This document shows, one piece after another, positions 1 through 13,100 of a DNA stretch of 64,000 nucleotides. Source of the stretch: Sipunculus nudus (lineage: Eukaryota; Annelida; Sipuncula; Golfingiida; Sipunculidae). The stretch is taken from assembly GCA_026874595.1 (NCBI GenBank), contig CM049318.1:44930456-44994455 (forward strand), written 5' to 3'. Below the pieces are notes generated by a model that worked only from the letters and a program-made list of their open reading frames with translations, was not told where the DNA came from and did no database searches. Position 1 is the first letter of the stretch. Each line of letters starts with the position of its first letter. The position numbers and the translations under genes are program-made.

Positions 1-3000
1 CGATCTTGTATTACGCGAAAACCGAGCTGATTTCGGCGAAAACAACGTTTGTAACAGGGTCTAAATGGCCTAATGAAGCTTCTAAAACGCTTCTTTCGCA
101 ATTTAAATAGGCCATTTTTGCACAAAACAAGATCTTGTATTACGCGAAAACCGAGCTGATTTCGGCGAAAACGACGTTTGTAACAGGGTCTTAATGGCCT
201 AATGAAGCTTCTAAAACGCTTCTTTCGCAATTTAAATCGGCCATATTTGCACAAAACACGATCTTGTATTACGCGAAAACCGAGCTGATTTCGGCGAAAA
301 CGACGTTTGTAACAGGGTCTAAATGGCCTAATGAAGCTTCTAAAACGCTTCTTTCGCAATTTAAATCGGCCATTTTTGCACAAAACAAGATCTTGTATTA
401 CGCGAAAACCGAGCTGATTTCGGCGAAAACGACGTTTGTAACAGGGTCTTAATGGCCTAATGAAGCTTCTAAAACGCTTCTTTCGCAATTTAAATCGGCC
501 ATTTTTGCACAAAACACGATCTTGTATTACGCGAAAACCGTGCTGATTTCGGCGAAAACCACGTTTGTTACAGGGTCTAAATGGCCTAATGAAGCTTCTA
601 AAACGCTTCTTTCGCAATTTAAATCGGCCATTTTTGCACAAAACAAGATCTTGTATTACGCGAAAACCGAGCTGATTTCGGCGAAAACGACGTTTGTAAC
701 AGGGTCTTAATGGCCTAATGAAGCTTCTAAAACGCTTCTTTCGCAATTTAAAATCGGCCATTTTTGCACAAAAAACACGATCTTGTATTACGCGAAAACC
801 GAGCTGATTTTGGCGAATACGACGTTTGTAACAGGGTCTAAATGGCCTAATGAAGCTTCTAAAACGCTTCTTTCGCAATTTAAATCGGCCATTTTTGCAC
901 AAAACAAGATCTTGTATTACGCGAAAACCGAGCTGATTTCGGCGAAAACGACGTTTGTAACAGGGTCTAAATGGCCTAATGAAGCTTCTAAAACGCTTCT
1001 TTCGCAATTTAAATCGGCCATTTTTGCACAAAACACGATCTTGTATTACGCGAAAACCGAGCTGATTTCGGCGAAAACGACGTTTGTAACAGGGTCTAAA
1101 TGGCCTAATGAAGCTTCTAAAACGCTTCTTTCGCAATTTAAATCGGCCATTTTTGCACAAAACACGATCTTGTATTACGCGAAAACCGAGCTGATTTCGG
1201 CGAAAACGACGTTTGTAACAGGGTCTTAATGGCCTAATGAAGCTTCTAAAACGCTTCTTTCGCAATTTAAATCGGCCATTTTTGCACAAAACACGATCTT
1301 GTATTACGCGAAAACCGAGCTGATTTCGGGCGAAAACGACGTTTGTAACAGGGTCTTAATGGCCTAATGAAGCTTCTAAAACGCTTCTTTCGCAATTTAA
1401 ATCGGCCATTTTTGCACAAAACACGATCTTGTATTACGCGAAAACCGAGCTGATTTCGGCGAAAACGACTTTTGTAACAGGGTCTAAATGGCCTAATGAA
1501 GCTTCTAAAACGCTTCTTTCGCAATTTAAATCGGCCATTTTTGCACAAAAACACGATCTTGTATTACGCGAAAACCGAGCTGATTTCGGCGAAAACGACG
1601 TTTGTAACAGGGTCTAAATGGCCTAATGAAGCTTCTAAAACGCTTCTTTCGCAATTTAAATCGGCCATTTTTTGCACAAAACAAGATCTTGTATTACGCG
1701 AAAACCGAGCTGATTTCGGCGAAAACGACGTTTGTAACAGGGTCTTAATGGCCTAATGAAGCTTCTAAAACGCTTCTTTCGCAATTTAAATCGGCCATTT
1801 TTGCACAAAACACGATCTTGTATTACGCGAAAACCGAGCTGATTTCGGCGAAAACGACGTTTTGTAACAGGATCTAAATGGCCTAATGAAGCTTCTAAAA
1901 CGCTTCTTTCGCAATTTAAATCGGCCATTTTTGCACAAAACACGATCTTGTATTACGCGAAAACCGAGCTGATTTCGGCGAAAACGACGTTTGTAACAGG
2001 GTCTAAATGGCCTAATGAAGCTTCTAAAACGCTTCTTTCGCAATTTAAATCGGCCATTTTTGCACAAAACACGATCTTGTATTACGCGAAAACCGAGCTG
2101 ATTTCGGCGAAAACAACGTTTGTAACAGGGTCTAAATGGCCTAATGAAGCTTCTAAAACGCTTCTTTCGCAATTTAAATCGGCCATTTTTGCACAAAACA
2201 CGATCTTGTATTACGCGAAAACCGAGCTGATTTCGACGAAAACGACGTTTGTAACAGGGTCTAAATGGCCTAATGAAGCTTCTAAAACGCTTCTTTCGCA
2301 ATTTAAATCGGCCATTTTTGCACAAAACACGATCTTGTATTACGCGAAAACCGAGCTGATTTCGGCGAAAACGACGTTTGTAACAGGGTCTAAATGGCCT
2401 AATGAAGCTTCTAAAACGCTTCTTTCGCAATTTAAATCGGCCATTTTTGCACAAAACACGATCTTGTATTACGCGAAAACCGAGCTGATTTCGGCGAAAA
2501 CGACGTTTGTAACAGGGTCTAAATGGCCTAATGAAGCTTCTAAAACGCTTCTTTCGCAATTTAAATCGGCCATTTTTGCACAAAACACGATCTTGTATTA
2601 CGCGAAAACCGAGCTGATTTCGGCGAAAACGACGTTTGTAACAGGGTCTAAGTGGCCTAATGAAGCTTCTAAAACGCTTCTTTCGCAATTTAAATCGGCC
2701 ATTTTTGCACAAAACACGATCTTGTATTACGCGAAAACCGAGCTGATTTCGGCGGAAAACGACGTTTGTAACAGGGTCTTAATGGCCTAATGAAGCTTCT
2801 AAAACGCTTCTTTCGCAATTTAAATCGGCCATTTTTGCACAAAACACGATCTTGTATTACGCGAAAACCGAGCTGATTTCGGCGAAAACGACGTTTGTAA
2901 CAGGGTCTAAATGGCCTAATGAAGCTTCTAAAACGCTTCTTTCGCAATTTAAATCGGCCATTTTTGCACAAAACACGATCTTGTATTACGCGAAAAACCG

Positions 3001-3173
3001 AGCTGATTTCGGCGAAAACGACGTTTGTAACAGGGTCTAAATGGCCTAATGAAGCTTCTAAAACGCTTCTTTCGCAATTTAAATCGGCCATTTTTGCACA
3101 AAACACGATCTTGTATTACGCGAAAACCGAGCTGATTTCGGCGAAAACGACGTTTGTAACAGGGTCTAAATGG

Positions 3174-6100
3174 CCGAATGAAGCTTCTAAAACGCTTCTT
3201 TCGCAATTTAAATCGGCCATTTTTGCACAAAACACGATCTTGTATTACGCGAAAACCGAGCTGATTTCGGCGAAAACGACGTTTGTAACAGGGTCTAAAT
3301 GGCCTAATGAAGCTTCTAAAACGCTTCTTTCGCAATTTAAATCGGCCATTTTTGCACAAAACACGATCTTGTATTACGCGAAAACCGAGCTGATTTCGGC
3401 GAAAACGACGTTTGTAACAGGGTCTAAATGGCCTAATGAAGCTTCTAAAACGCTTCTTTCGCAATTTAAATCGGCCATTTTTGCACAAAACACGATCTTG
3501 TATTACGCGAAAACCGAGCTGATTTCGGCGAAAACGACGTTTGTAACAGGGTCTAAATGGCCGAATGAAGCTTCTAAAACGCTTCTTTCGCAATTTAAAT
3601 CGGCCATTTTTGCACAAAACACGATCTTGTATTACGCGAAAACCGAGCTGATTTCGGCGAAAACGACGTTTGTAACAGGGTCTAAATGGCCTAATGAAGC
3701 TTCTAAAACGCTTCTTTCGCAATTTAAATCGGCCATTTTTGCACAAAACACGATCTTGTATTACGCGAAAACCGAGCTGATTTCGGCGAAAACGACGTTT
3801 TGTAACAGGGTCTAAATTGCCTAATGAAGCTTCTAAAACGCTTCTTTCGCAATTTAAATCGGCCATTTTTGCACAAAACACGATCTTGTATTACGCGAAA
3901 ACCGAGCTGATTTCGGCGAAAACGACCTTTGTAACAGGGTCTAAATGGCCTAATGAAGTTTCTAAAACGCTTCTTTCGCAATTTAAATCGGCCATTTTTG
4001 CACAAAACACGATCTTGTATTACGCGAAAACCGAGCTGATTTCGGCGAAAACGACGTTTGTAACAGGGGTCTAAATGGCATAATGAAGCTTCTAAAACGC
4101 TTCTTTCGCAATTTAAATCGGCCATTTTTGCACAAAACACGATCTTGTATTACGCGAAAACCGAGCTGATTTCGGCGAAAACGACGTTTGTAACAGGGTC
4201 TAAATGGCCTAATGAAGCTTCTAAAACGCTTCTTTCGCAATTTAAATCGGCCATTTTTGCACAAAACAAGATCTTGTATTACGCGAAAACCGAGCTGATT
4301 TCGGCGAAAACGACGTTTGTAACAGGGTCTTAATGGCCTAATGAAGCTTCTAAAACGCTTCTTTCGCAATTTAAATCGGCCATTTTTGCACAAAACACGA
4401 TCTTGTATTACGCGAAAACCGAGCTGATTTCGGCGAAAACGACGTTTGTAACAGGGTCTAAATGGCCTAATGAAGCTTCTAAAACGCTTCTTTCGCAATT
4501 TAAATCGGCCATTTTTGCACAAAACGAGATCTTGTATTACGCGAAAACCGAGCTGATTTCGGCGAAAACGACGTTTGTAACAGGGTCTTAATGGCCTAAT
4601 GAAGCTTCTAAAACGCTTCTTTCGCAATTTAAATCGGCCATTTTTGCTCAAAACACGATCTTGTATTACGCGAAAACCGAGCTGATTTCGGCGAAAACCA
4701 CGTTTGTAACAGGGTCTAAATGGCCTAATGAAGCTTCTAAAACGCTTCTTTCGCAATTTAAATCGGCCATTTTTGCACAAAACACGATCTTGTATTACGC
4801 GAAAACCGAGCTGATTTCGGCGAAAACGACGTTTGTAACAGGGTCTAAATGGCCTTTTGAAGCTTCTAAAACGCTTCTTTCGCAATTTAAATCGGCCATT
4901 TTTGCACAAAACACGATCTTGTATTACGCGAAAACCGAGCTGATTTTGGCGAAAACGACGTTTGTAACAGGGTCTAAATGGCCTAATGAAGCTTCTAAAA
5001 CGCTTCTTTCGCAATTTAAATCGGCCATTTTTGCACAAAACAAGATCTTGTATTACGCGAAAACCGAGCTGATTTCGGCGAAAACGAAGTTTGTAACAGG
5101 GTCTTAATGGCCTAATGAAGCTTCTAAAACGCATCTTTCGCTATTTAAATCGGCCATTTTTGCACAAAACACGATCTTGTATTACGCGAAAACCGAGCTG
5201 ATTTCGGCGAAAACGACGTTTGTAACAGGGTCTAAATGGCATAATGAAGCTTCTAAAACGCTTCTTTCGCAATTTAAATCGGCCATTTTTTGCACAAAAC
5301 ACGATCTTGTATTACGCGAAAACCGAGCTGATTTCGGCGAAAACGACGTTTGTAACAGGGTCTAAATGGCCTAATGAAGCTTCTAAAACGCTTCTTTCGC
5401 AATTTAAATCGGCCATTTTTGCACAAAACACGATCTTGTATTACGCGAAAACCGAGCTGATTTCGGCGAAAACCACGTTTGTTACAGGGTCTAAATGGCC
5501 TAATGAAGCTTCTAAAACGCTTCTTTCGCAATTTAAATCGGCCATTTTTGCACAAAACACGATCTTGTATTACGCGAAAACCGAGCTGATTTCGGCGAAA
5601 ACGACGTTTGTAACAGGGTCTAAATGGCCTAATGAAGCTTCTAAAACGCTTCTTTCGCAATTTAAATCGGCCATTTTTGCACAAAACACGATCTTGTATT
5701 ACGCGAAAACCGAGCTGATTTCGGCGAAAACGACGTTTGTAACAGGGTCTAAATGGGCCTAATGAAGCTTCTAAAACGCTTCTTTCGCAATTTAAATCGG
5801 CCATTTTTGCACAAAACACGATCTTGTATTACGCGAAAACCGACTTGTTGTAACAGGGTCTAAATGGCCTAATGAAGCTTCTAAAACGCTTCTTTCGCAA
5901 TTTAAATCGGCCATTTTTGCACAAAACACGATCTTGTATTACGCGAAAACCGAGCTGATTTCGGCGAAAACGACGTTTGTAACAGGGTCTAAATGGCCGA
6001 ATGAAGCTTCTAAAACGCTTCTTTCGCAATTTAAATCGGCCATTTTTGCACAAAACACGATCTTGTATTACGCGAAAACCGAGCTGATTTCGGCGAAAAC

Positions 6101-9100
6101 GACGTTTGTAACAGGGTCTAAATGGCCTAATGAAGCTTCTAAAACGCTTCTTTCGCAATTTAAATCGGCCATTTTTGCACAAAACACGATCTTGTATTAC
6201 GCGAAAACCGAGCTGATTTCGGCGAAAACGACGTTTGTAACAGGGTCTAAATGGCCTAATGAAGCTTCTAAAACGCTTCTTTCGCAATTTAAATCGGCCA
6301 TTTTTGCACAAAACACGATCTTGTATTACGCGAAAACCGAGCTGATTTCGGCGAAAACGACGTTTGTAACAGGGTCTAAATGGCCGAATGAAGCTTCTAA
6401 AACGCTTCTTTCGCAATTTAAATCGGCCATTTTTGCACAAAACACGATCTTGTATTACGCGAAAACCGAGCTGATTTCGGCGAAAACGACGTTTGTAACA
6501 GGGTCTAAATGGCCTAATGAAGCTTCTAAAACGCTTCTTTCGCAATTTAAATCGGCCATTTTTGCACAAAACACGATCTTGTATTACGCGAAAACCGAGC
6601 TGATTTCGGCGAAAACGACGTTTGTAACAGGGTCTAAATTGCCTAATGAAGCTTCTAAAACGCTTCTTTCGCAATTTAAATCGGCCATTTTTGCACAAAA
6701 CACGATCTTGTATTACGCGAAAACCGAGCTGATTTCGGCGAAAACGACCTTTGTAACAGGGTCTAAATGGCCTAATGAAGTTTCTAAAACGCTTCTTTCG
6801 CAATTTAAATCGGCCATTTTTGCACAAAACACGATCTTGTATTACGCGAAAACCGAGCTGATTTCGGCGAAAACGACGTTTGTAACAGGGTCTAAATGGC
6901 ATAATGAAGCTTCTAAAACGCTTCTTTCGCAATTTAAATCGGCCATTTTTGCACAAAACACGATCTTGTATTACGCGAAAACCGAGCTGATTTCGGCGAA
7001 AACGACGTTTGTAACAGGGTCTAAATGGCCTAATGAAGCTTCTAAAACGCTTCTTTCGCAATTTAAATCGGCCATTTTTGCACAAAACAAGATCTTGTAT
7101 TACGCGAAAACCGAGCTGATTTCGGCGAAAACGACGTTTGTAACAGGGTCTTAATGGCCTAATGAAGCTTCTAAAACGCTTCTTTCGCAATTTAAATCGG
7201 CCATTTTTGCACAAAACACGATCTTGTATTACGCGAAAACCGAGCTGATTTCGGCGAAAACGACGTTTGTAACAGGGTCTAAATGGCCTAATGAAGCTTC
7301 TAAAACGCTTCTTTCGCAATTTAAATCGGCCATTTTTGCACAAAACGAGATCTTGTATTACGCGAAAACCGAGCTGATTTCGGCGAAAACGACGTTTGTA
7401 ACAGGGTCTTAATGGCCTAATGAAGCTTCTAAAACGCTTCTTTCGCAATTTAAATCGGCCATTTTTGCTCAAAACACGATCTTGTATTACGCGAAAACCG
7501 AGCTGATTTCGGCGAAAACCACGTTTGTAACAGGGTCTAAATGGCCTAATGAAGCTTCTAAAACGCTTCTTTCGCAATTTAAATCGGCCATTTTTGCACA
7601 AAACACGATCTTGTATTACGCGAAAACCGAGCTGATTTCGGCGAAAACGACGTTTGTAACAGGGTCTAAATGGCCTTTTGAAGCTTCTAAAACGCTTCTT
7701 TCGCAATTTAAATCGGCCATTTTTGCAGAAAACACGATCTTGTATTACGCGAAAACCGAGCTGATTTTGGCGAAAACGACGTTTGTAACAGGGTCTAAAT
7801 GGCCTAATGAAGCTTCTAAAACGCTTCTTTCGCAATTTAAATCGGCCATTTTTGCACAAAACAAGATCTTGTATTACGCGAAAACCGAGCTGATTTCGGC
7901 GAAAACGACGTTTGTAACAGGGTCTTAATGGCCTAATGAAGCTTCTAAAACGCTTCTTTCGCTATTTAAATCGGCCATTTTTGCACAAAACACGATCTTG
8001 TATTACGCGAAAACCGAGCTGATTTCGGCGAAAACGACGTTTGTAACAGGGTCTAAATGGCATAATGAAGCTTCTAAAACGCTTCTTTCGCAATTTAAAT
8101 CGGCCATTTTTGCACAAAACACGATCTTGTATTACGCGAAAACCGAGCTGATTTCGGCGAAAACGACGTTTGTAACAGGGTCTAAATGGCCTAATGAAGC
8201 TTCTAAAACGCTTCTTTCGCAATTTAAATCGGCCATTTTTGCACAAAACACGATCTTGTATTACGCGAAAACCGAGCTGATTTCGGCGAAAACCACGTTT
8301 GTTACAGGGTCTAAATGGCCTAATGAAGCTTCTAAAACGCTTCTTTCGCAATTTAAATCGGCCATTTTTGCACAAAACACGATCTTGTATTACGCGAAAA
8401 CCGAGCTGATTTCGGCGAAAACGACGTTTGTAACAGGGTCTAAATGGCCTAATGAAGCTTCTAAAACGCTTCTTTCGCAATTTAAATCGGCCATTTTTGC
8501 ACAAAACAAGATCTTGTATTACGCGAAAACCGAGCTGATTTCGGCGAAAACGACGTTTGTAACAGGGTCTAAATGGCCTAATGAAGCTTCTAAAACGCTT
8601 CTTTCGCAATTTAAATCGGCCATTTTTGCACAAAACACGATCTTGTATTACGCGAAAACCGAGCTGATTTCGGCGAAAACGACGTTTGTAACAGGGTCTA
8701 AATTGCCTAATGAAGCTTCTAAAACGCTTCTTTCGCAATTTAAATCGGCCATTTTTGCACAAAACACGATCTTGTATTACGCGAAACCGAGCTGATTTCG
8801 GCGAAAACGACCTTTGTAACAGGGTCTAAATGGCCTAATGAAGTTTCTAAAACGCTTCTTTCGCAATTTAAATCGGCCATTTTTGCACAAAACACGATCT
8901 TGTATTACGCGAAACCGAGCTGATTTCGGCGAAAACGACGTTTGTAACAGGGTCTAAATGGCATAATGAAGCTTCTAAAACGCTTCTTTCGCAATTTAAA
9001 TCGGCCATTTTTGCACAAAACACGATCTTGTATTACGCGAAAACCGAGCTGATTTCGGCGAAAACGACGTTTGTAACAGGGTCTAAATGGCCTAATGAAG

Positions 9101-9674
9101 CTTCTAAAACGCTTCTTTCGCAATTTAAATCGGCCATTTTTGCACAAAACAAGATCTTGTATTACGCGAAAACCGAGCTGATTTCGGCGAAAACGACGTT
9201 TGTAACAGGGTCTTAATGGCCTAATGAAGCTTCTAAAACGCTTCTTTCGCAATTTAAATCGGCCATTTTTGCACAAAACACGATCTTGTATTACGCGAAA
9301 ACCGAGCTGATTTCGGCGAAAACGACGTTTGTAACAGGGTCTAAATGGCCTAATGAAGCTTCTAAAACGCTTCTTTCGCAATTTAAATCGGCCATTTTTG
9401 CACAAAACGAGATCTTGTATTACGCGAAAACCGAGCTGATTTCGGCGAAAACGACGTTTGTAACAGGGTCTTAATGGCCTAATGAAGCTTCTAAAACGCT
9501 TCTTTCGCAATTTAAATCGGCCATTTTTGCTCAAAACACGATCTTGTATTACGCGAAAACCGAGCTGATTTCGGCGAAAACCACGTTTGTAACAGGGTCT
9601 AAATGGCCTAATGAAGCTTCTAAAACGCTTCTTTCGCAATTTAAATCGGCCATTTTTGCACAAAACACGATCTT
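3174..9674 (+). repeat. Higher-order repeat structure within the 129-bp satellite
   Basis: Rare variants recur in the same order at fixed offsets. A CCGAATG variant at 3174 recurs at 5997. AAATTGCC at 3815 recurs at 6637 and 8701. AAGATC at 4268 recurs at 7089 and 9151. GAGATC at 4526 recurs at 7347 and 9409. GCTCAAAA at 4648 recurs at 7469 and 9531. GGCCTTTTG at 4851 recurs at 7672. The first offset is 2821-2823 bp, about 22 units less a short deletion. The second is 2062-2064 bp, 16 units. This shows block duplication of multimers, presumably by unequal exchange. The third block is cut by the gap. Confidence 0.88.
5829..5862 (+). repeat. Internally deleted 129-bp satellite unit
   Basis: In this unit the segment between the AAAACCGA and TGTAACAG landmarks is shortened by about 20 bp, removing most of the GCTGATTTCGGCGAAAACGA part. 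It explains why the first higher-order period is 2821 bp and not 22 x 129 = 2838 bp. It breaks the minus-strand open frame here. It is a useful private marker for read mapping. Confidence 0.85.
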
Positions 9675-10174
9675 NNNNNNNNNNNNNNNNNNNNNNNNNN
9701 NNNNNNNNNNNNNNNNNNNNNNNNNNNNNNNNNNNNNNNNNNNNNNNNNNNNNNNNNNNNNNNNNNNNNNNNNNNNNNNNNNNNNNNNNNNNNNNNNNNN
9801 NNNNNNNNNNNNNNNNNNNNNNNNNNNNNNNNNNNNNNNNNNNNNNNNNNNNNNNNNNNNNNNNNNNNNNNNNNNNNNNNNNNNNNNNNNNNNNNNNNNN
9901 NNNNNNNNNNNNNNNNNNNNNNNNNNNNNNNNNNNNNNNNNNNNNNNNNNNNNNNNNNNNNNNNNNNNNNNNNNNNNNNNNNNNNNNNNNNNNNNNNNNN
10001 NNNNNNNNNNNNNNNNNNNNNNNNNNNNNNNNNNNNNNNNNNNNNNNNNNNNNNNNNNNNNNNNNNNNNNNNNNNNNNNNNNNNNNNNNNNNNNNNNNNN
10101 NNNNNNNNNNNNNNNNNNNNNNNNNNNNNNNNNNNNNNNNNNNNNNNNNNNNNNNNNNNNNNNNNNNNNNNNNN
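9675..10174. other. Assembly gap (500 N)
   Basis: Exactly 500 N separate the 129-bp satellite from the 1269-bp array. A round number like this is a placeholder used by scaffolding software, not a measured length. The adjacency and orientation of the two satellites are therefore not supported by sequence. Confidence 0.98.
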
Positions 10175-13100
10175 ATTTGCGATAGAAAGGTCTGGTGTTT
10201 GGCGTTAGACAGTTTCCCTCTAGTTCTTAGTCATTCAATCGCAAGTCTCGTCATATCTCGCACCGTTTCTCGTGAAACGAGAACACGTGACCATTCAAAG
10301 AAATGCCTATAATTATGTCATTTTTCACGCTACAGACACATGGTTTGCAGCGCTGGATAGCGGCTGACACTCGCAGTCACATTCAGGGGTCACATTGTTA
10401 GTCTCGTCAAATCTCGCGCCGTTTTTCGCCAAACCACGAAGACACGTGCCGTCGCCGCAAGTGGCGGCAGGGTCCCCTACGGTGGGCGGCCGGCGTGTGC
10501 AGCGGTGCGTGACGGCCTCTCCGGGCCCCATCTATGATCATACATGTTGGAGGCACAGTCCAGACTTTATTGCTTGCCGGAAATCTTCGATTTTCGCAAG
10601 CTGGTTGGTCAGTCGCGGGATGTCTGTTTGTCTGTTTGTTTGTTTGTTTGTTTGTCTGTCCAGTCTCTACAGGTCGCAATTTTGATCCCATCGCTTTCAA
10701 ACTTTCACAGTTTGTGTAAAAATCAAAAATGCAAGAAGCCTATTGTTTTTGGGCAATATAGGTCAAAGGTCAAGGTCAAGGTCATCAAAAGTTCCTAAAG
10801 TGCTCTTTTCTTCATATCTCCATTACTATTTGTCATAGCCACTTCAAACAGGGCTCATTTTAATCGGCATTCCAAGGCCTTTCTTCTGATATATATGTTG
10901 CTGAAATCTGCTGTTTCTATGGTTACACATTTTGGGGGGAAACTCATGATTTTCGAAAATAAAAGGCCTAATTTTTCTAACTTTGTCATTTTTAAAGCTA
11001 GAGAGTTCTAGTTTTTTGCATCAGATAGTACTAAATAAGCTTTCAATTATACAAGTGAAAGTCTCGTAAAATCTCGCACCATTTCTCGTCAAACGAGAAT
11101 TTTCGAGATTTCATTAAATATGGCTTACAGGTCGCATTTTTTAAACTATGACTTTGAAAATGACATATTTTGTGTTATTTAGAAATATCTCGAAAACCAA
11201 TTTTTCATTTTTTTGGAAATAGCCACCAGGGGGCGTGGTACATGAAACACTGTAACATATCATTTTTTCTGCAATATCTCAAAAAATATTAAACGTGACA
11301 CCATTTTTTGGGGTCGTATCTGAAACTAGGAACATTGGCTTATCCCTTCGCACATGTTGCTTTGTGCTGCCGTTACCATGGTTACCAAATTTTGGGGTAA
11401 AACTTGACAATCTGAAAATTCGGAGTTTTCCAGCTTCTCTCTCTGTTGATATTTGCGATAGAAAGGTCTGGTGTTTGGCGTTAGACAGTTTCCCTCTAGT
11501 TCTTAGTCATTCAATCGCAAGTCTCGTCATATCTCGCACCGTTTCTCGTGAAACGAGAACACGTGACCATTCAAAGAAATGCCTATAATTATGTCATTTT
11601 TCACGCTACAGACACATGGTTTGCAGCGCTGGATAGCGGCTGACACTCGCAGTCACATTCAGGGGTCACATTGTTAGTCTCGTCAAATCTCGCGCCGTTT
11701 TTCGCCAAACCACGAAGACACGTGCCGTCGCCGCAAGTGGCGGCAGGGTCCCTACGGTGGGCGGGCCGGCGTGTGCAGCGGTGCGTGACGGCCTCTCCGG
11801 GCCCCATCTATGATCATACATGTTGGAGGCACAGTCCAGACTTTATTGCTTGCCGGAAATCTTCGATTTTCGCAAGCTGGTTGGTCAGTCGCGGATGTCT
11901 GTTTGTCTGTTTGTTTGTTTGTTTGTTTGTCTGTCCAGTCTCTACAGGTCGCAATTTTGATCCCATCGCTTTCAAACTTTCACAGTTTGTGTAAAATCAA
12001 AAAATGCAAGAAGCCTATTGTTTTTGGGCAATATAGGTCAAAGGTCAAGGTCAAGGTCATCAAAAGTTCCTAAAGTGCTCTTTTCTTCATATCTCCATTA
12101 CTATTTGTCATAGCCACTTCAAACAGGGCTCATTTTAATCGGCATTCCAAGGCCTTTCTTCTGATATATATGTTGCTGAAATCTGCTGTTTCTATGGTTA
12201 CACATTTTGGGGGGAAACTCATGATTTTCGAAAATAAAAGGCTTAATTTTTCTAACTTTGTCATTTTTAAAGCTAGAGAGTTCTAGTTTTTTGCATCAGA
12301 TAGTACTAAATAAGCTTTCAATTATACAAGTGAAAGTCTCGTAAAATCTCGCACCATTTCTCGTCAAACGAGAATTTTCGAGATTTCATTAAATATGGCT
12401 TACAGGTCGCATTTTTTAAACTATGACTTTGAAAATGACATATTTTGTGTTATTTAGAAATATCTCGAAACCAATTTTTCATTTTTTGGAAATAGCCACC
12501 AGGGGGCGTGGTACATGAAACACTGTAACATATCATTTTTCTGCAATATCTCAAAAAATATTAAACGTGACACCATTTTTTGGGTCGTATCTGAAACTAG
12601 GAACATTGGCTTATCCCTTCGCACATGTTGCTTTGTGCTGCCGTTACCATGGTTACCAAATTTTGGGGTAAAACTTGACAATCTGAAAATTCGGAGTTTT
12701 CCAGCTTCTCTCTCTGTTGATATTTGCGATAGAAAGGTCTGGTGTTTGGCGTTAGACAGTTTCCCTCTAGTTCTTAGTCATTCAATCGCAAGTCTCGTCA
12801 TATCTCGCACCGTTTCTCGTGAAACGAGAACACGTGACCATTCAAAGAAATGCCTATAATTATGTCATTTTTCACGCTACAGACACATGGTTTGCAGCGC
12901 TGGATAGCGGCTGACACTCGCAGTCACATTCAGGGGTCACATTGTTAGTCTCGTCAAAATCTCGCCGCCGTTTTTTCGCCAAACCACGAAGACACGTGCC
13001 GTCGCCGCAAGTGGCGGCAGGGTCCCTACGGTGGGCGGCCCGGCGTGTGCAGCGGTGCGTGACGGCCTCTCCGGGCCCCATCTATGATCATACATGTTGG

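Larger units (their letters stand above)
1..9674 (+). repeat. 129-bp tandem satellite array (~75 units)
   Basis: A unit of 129 bp repeats head to tail from the first base of the window to the first gap. Most units differ from each other by only a few substitutions or single-base indels. Each unit contains a HindIII site, the direct repeat GCTTCT-aaaac-GCTTCT, an ATTTAAAT palindrome and a CGCGAAAACCGAGC-type segment. Because 129 is a multiple of three and the unit lacks stops in one frame on each strand, long open frames appear on both strands, the longest about 676 codons on the minus strand at 5829-7859. I read these as by-products of the period: they are frame-broken by indels and by a recurrent TCTAAATGG to TCTTAATGG change that creates stops. 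The family is not recognised by name. The array is open at its left edge and runs into the gap on its right. Confidence 0.97.

Noticed and set aside
1-9674. Repeat-protein gene in the 129-bp satellite
   Set aside because: Frames are open on both strands at once and are broken by indels and recurrent stop-creating variants. This is expected for a period divisible by three.
1-9674. CRISPR array
   Set aside because: The whole 129-bp unit is repeated with no variable spacers, and the sequence is eukaryotic in character.
1-10312. Homology between the 129-bp and 1269-bp families (both contain GCGAAAA/TTTTCGC-type motifs)
   Set aside because: Shared stretches are only 6-8 bases in similar composition; I could not extend an alignment.
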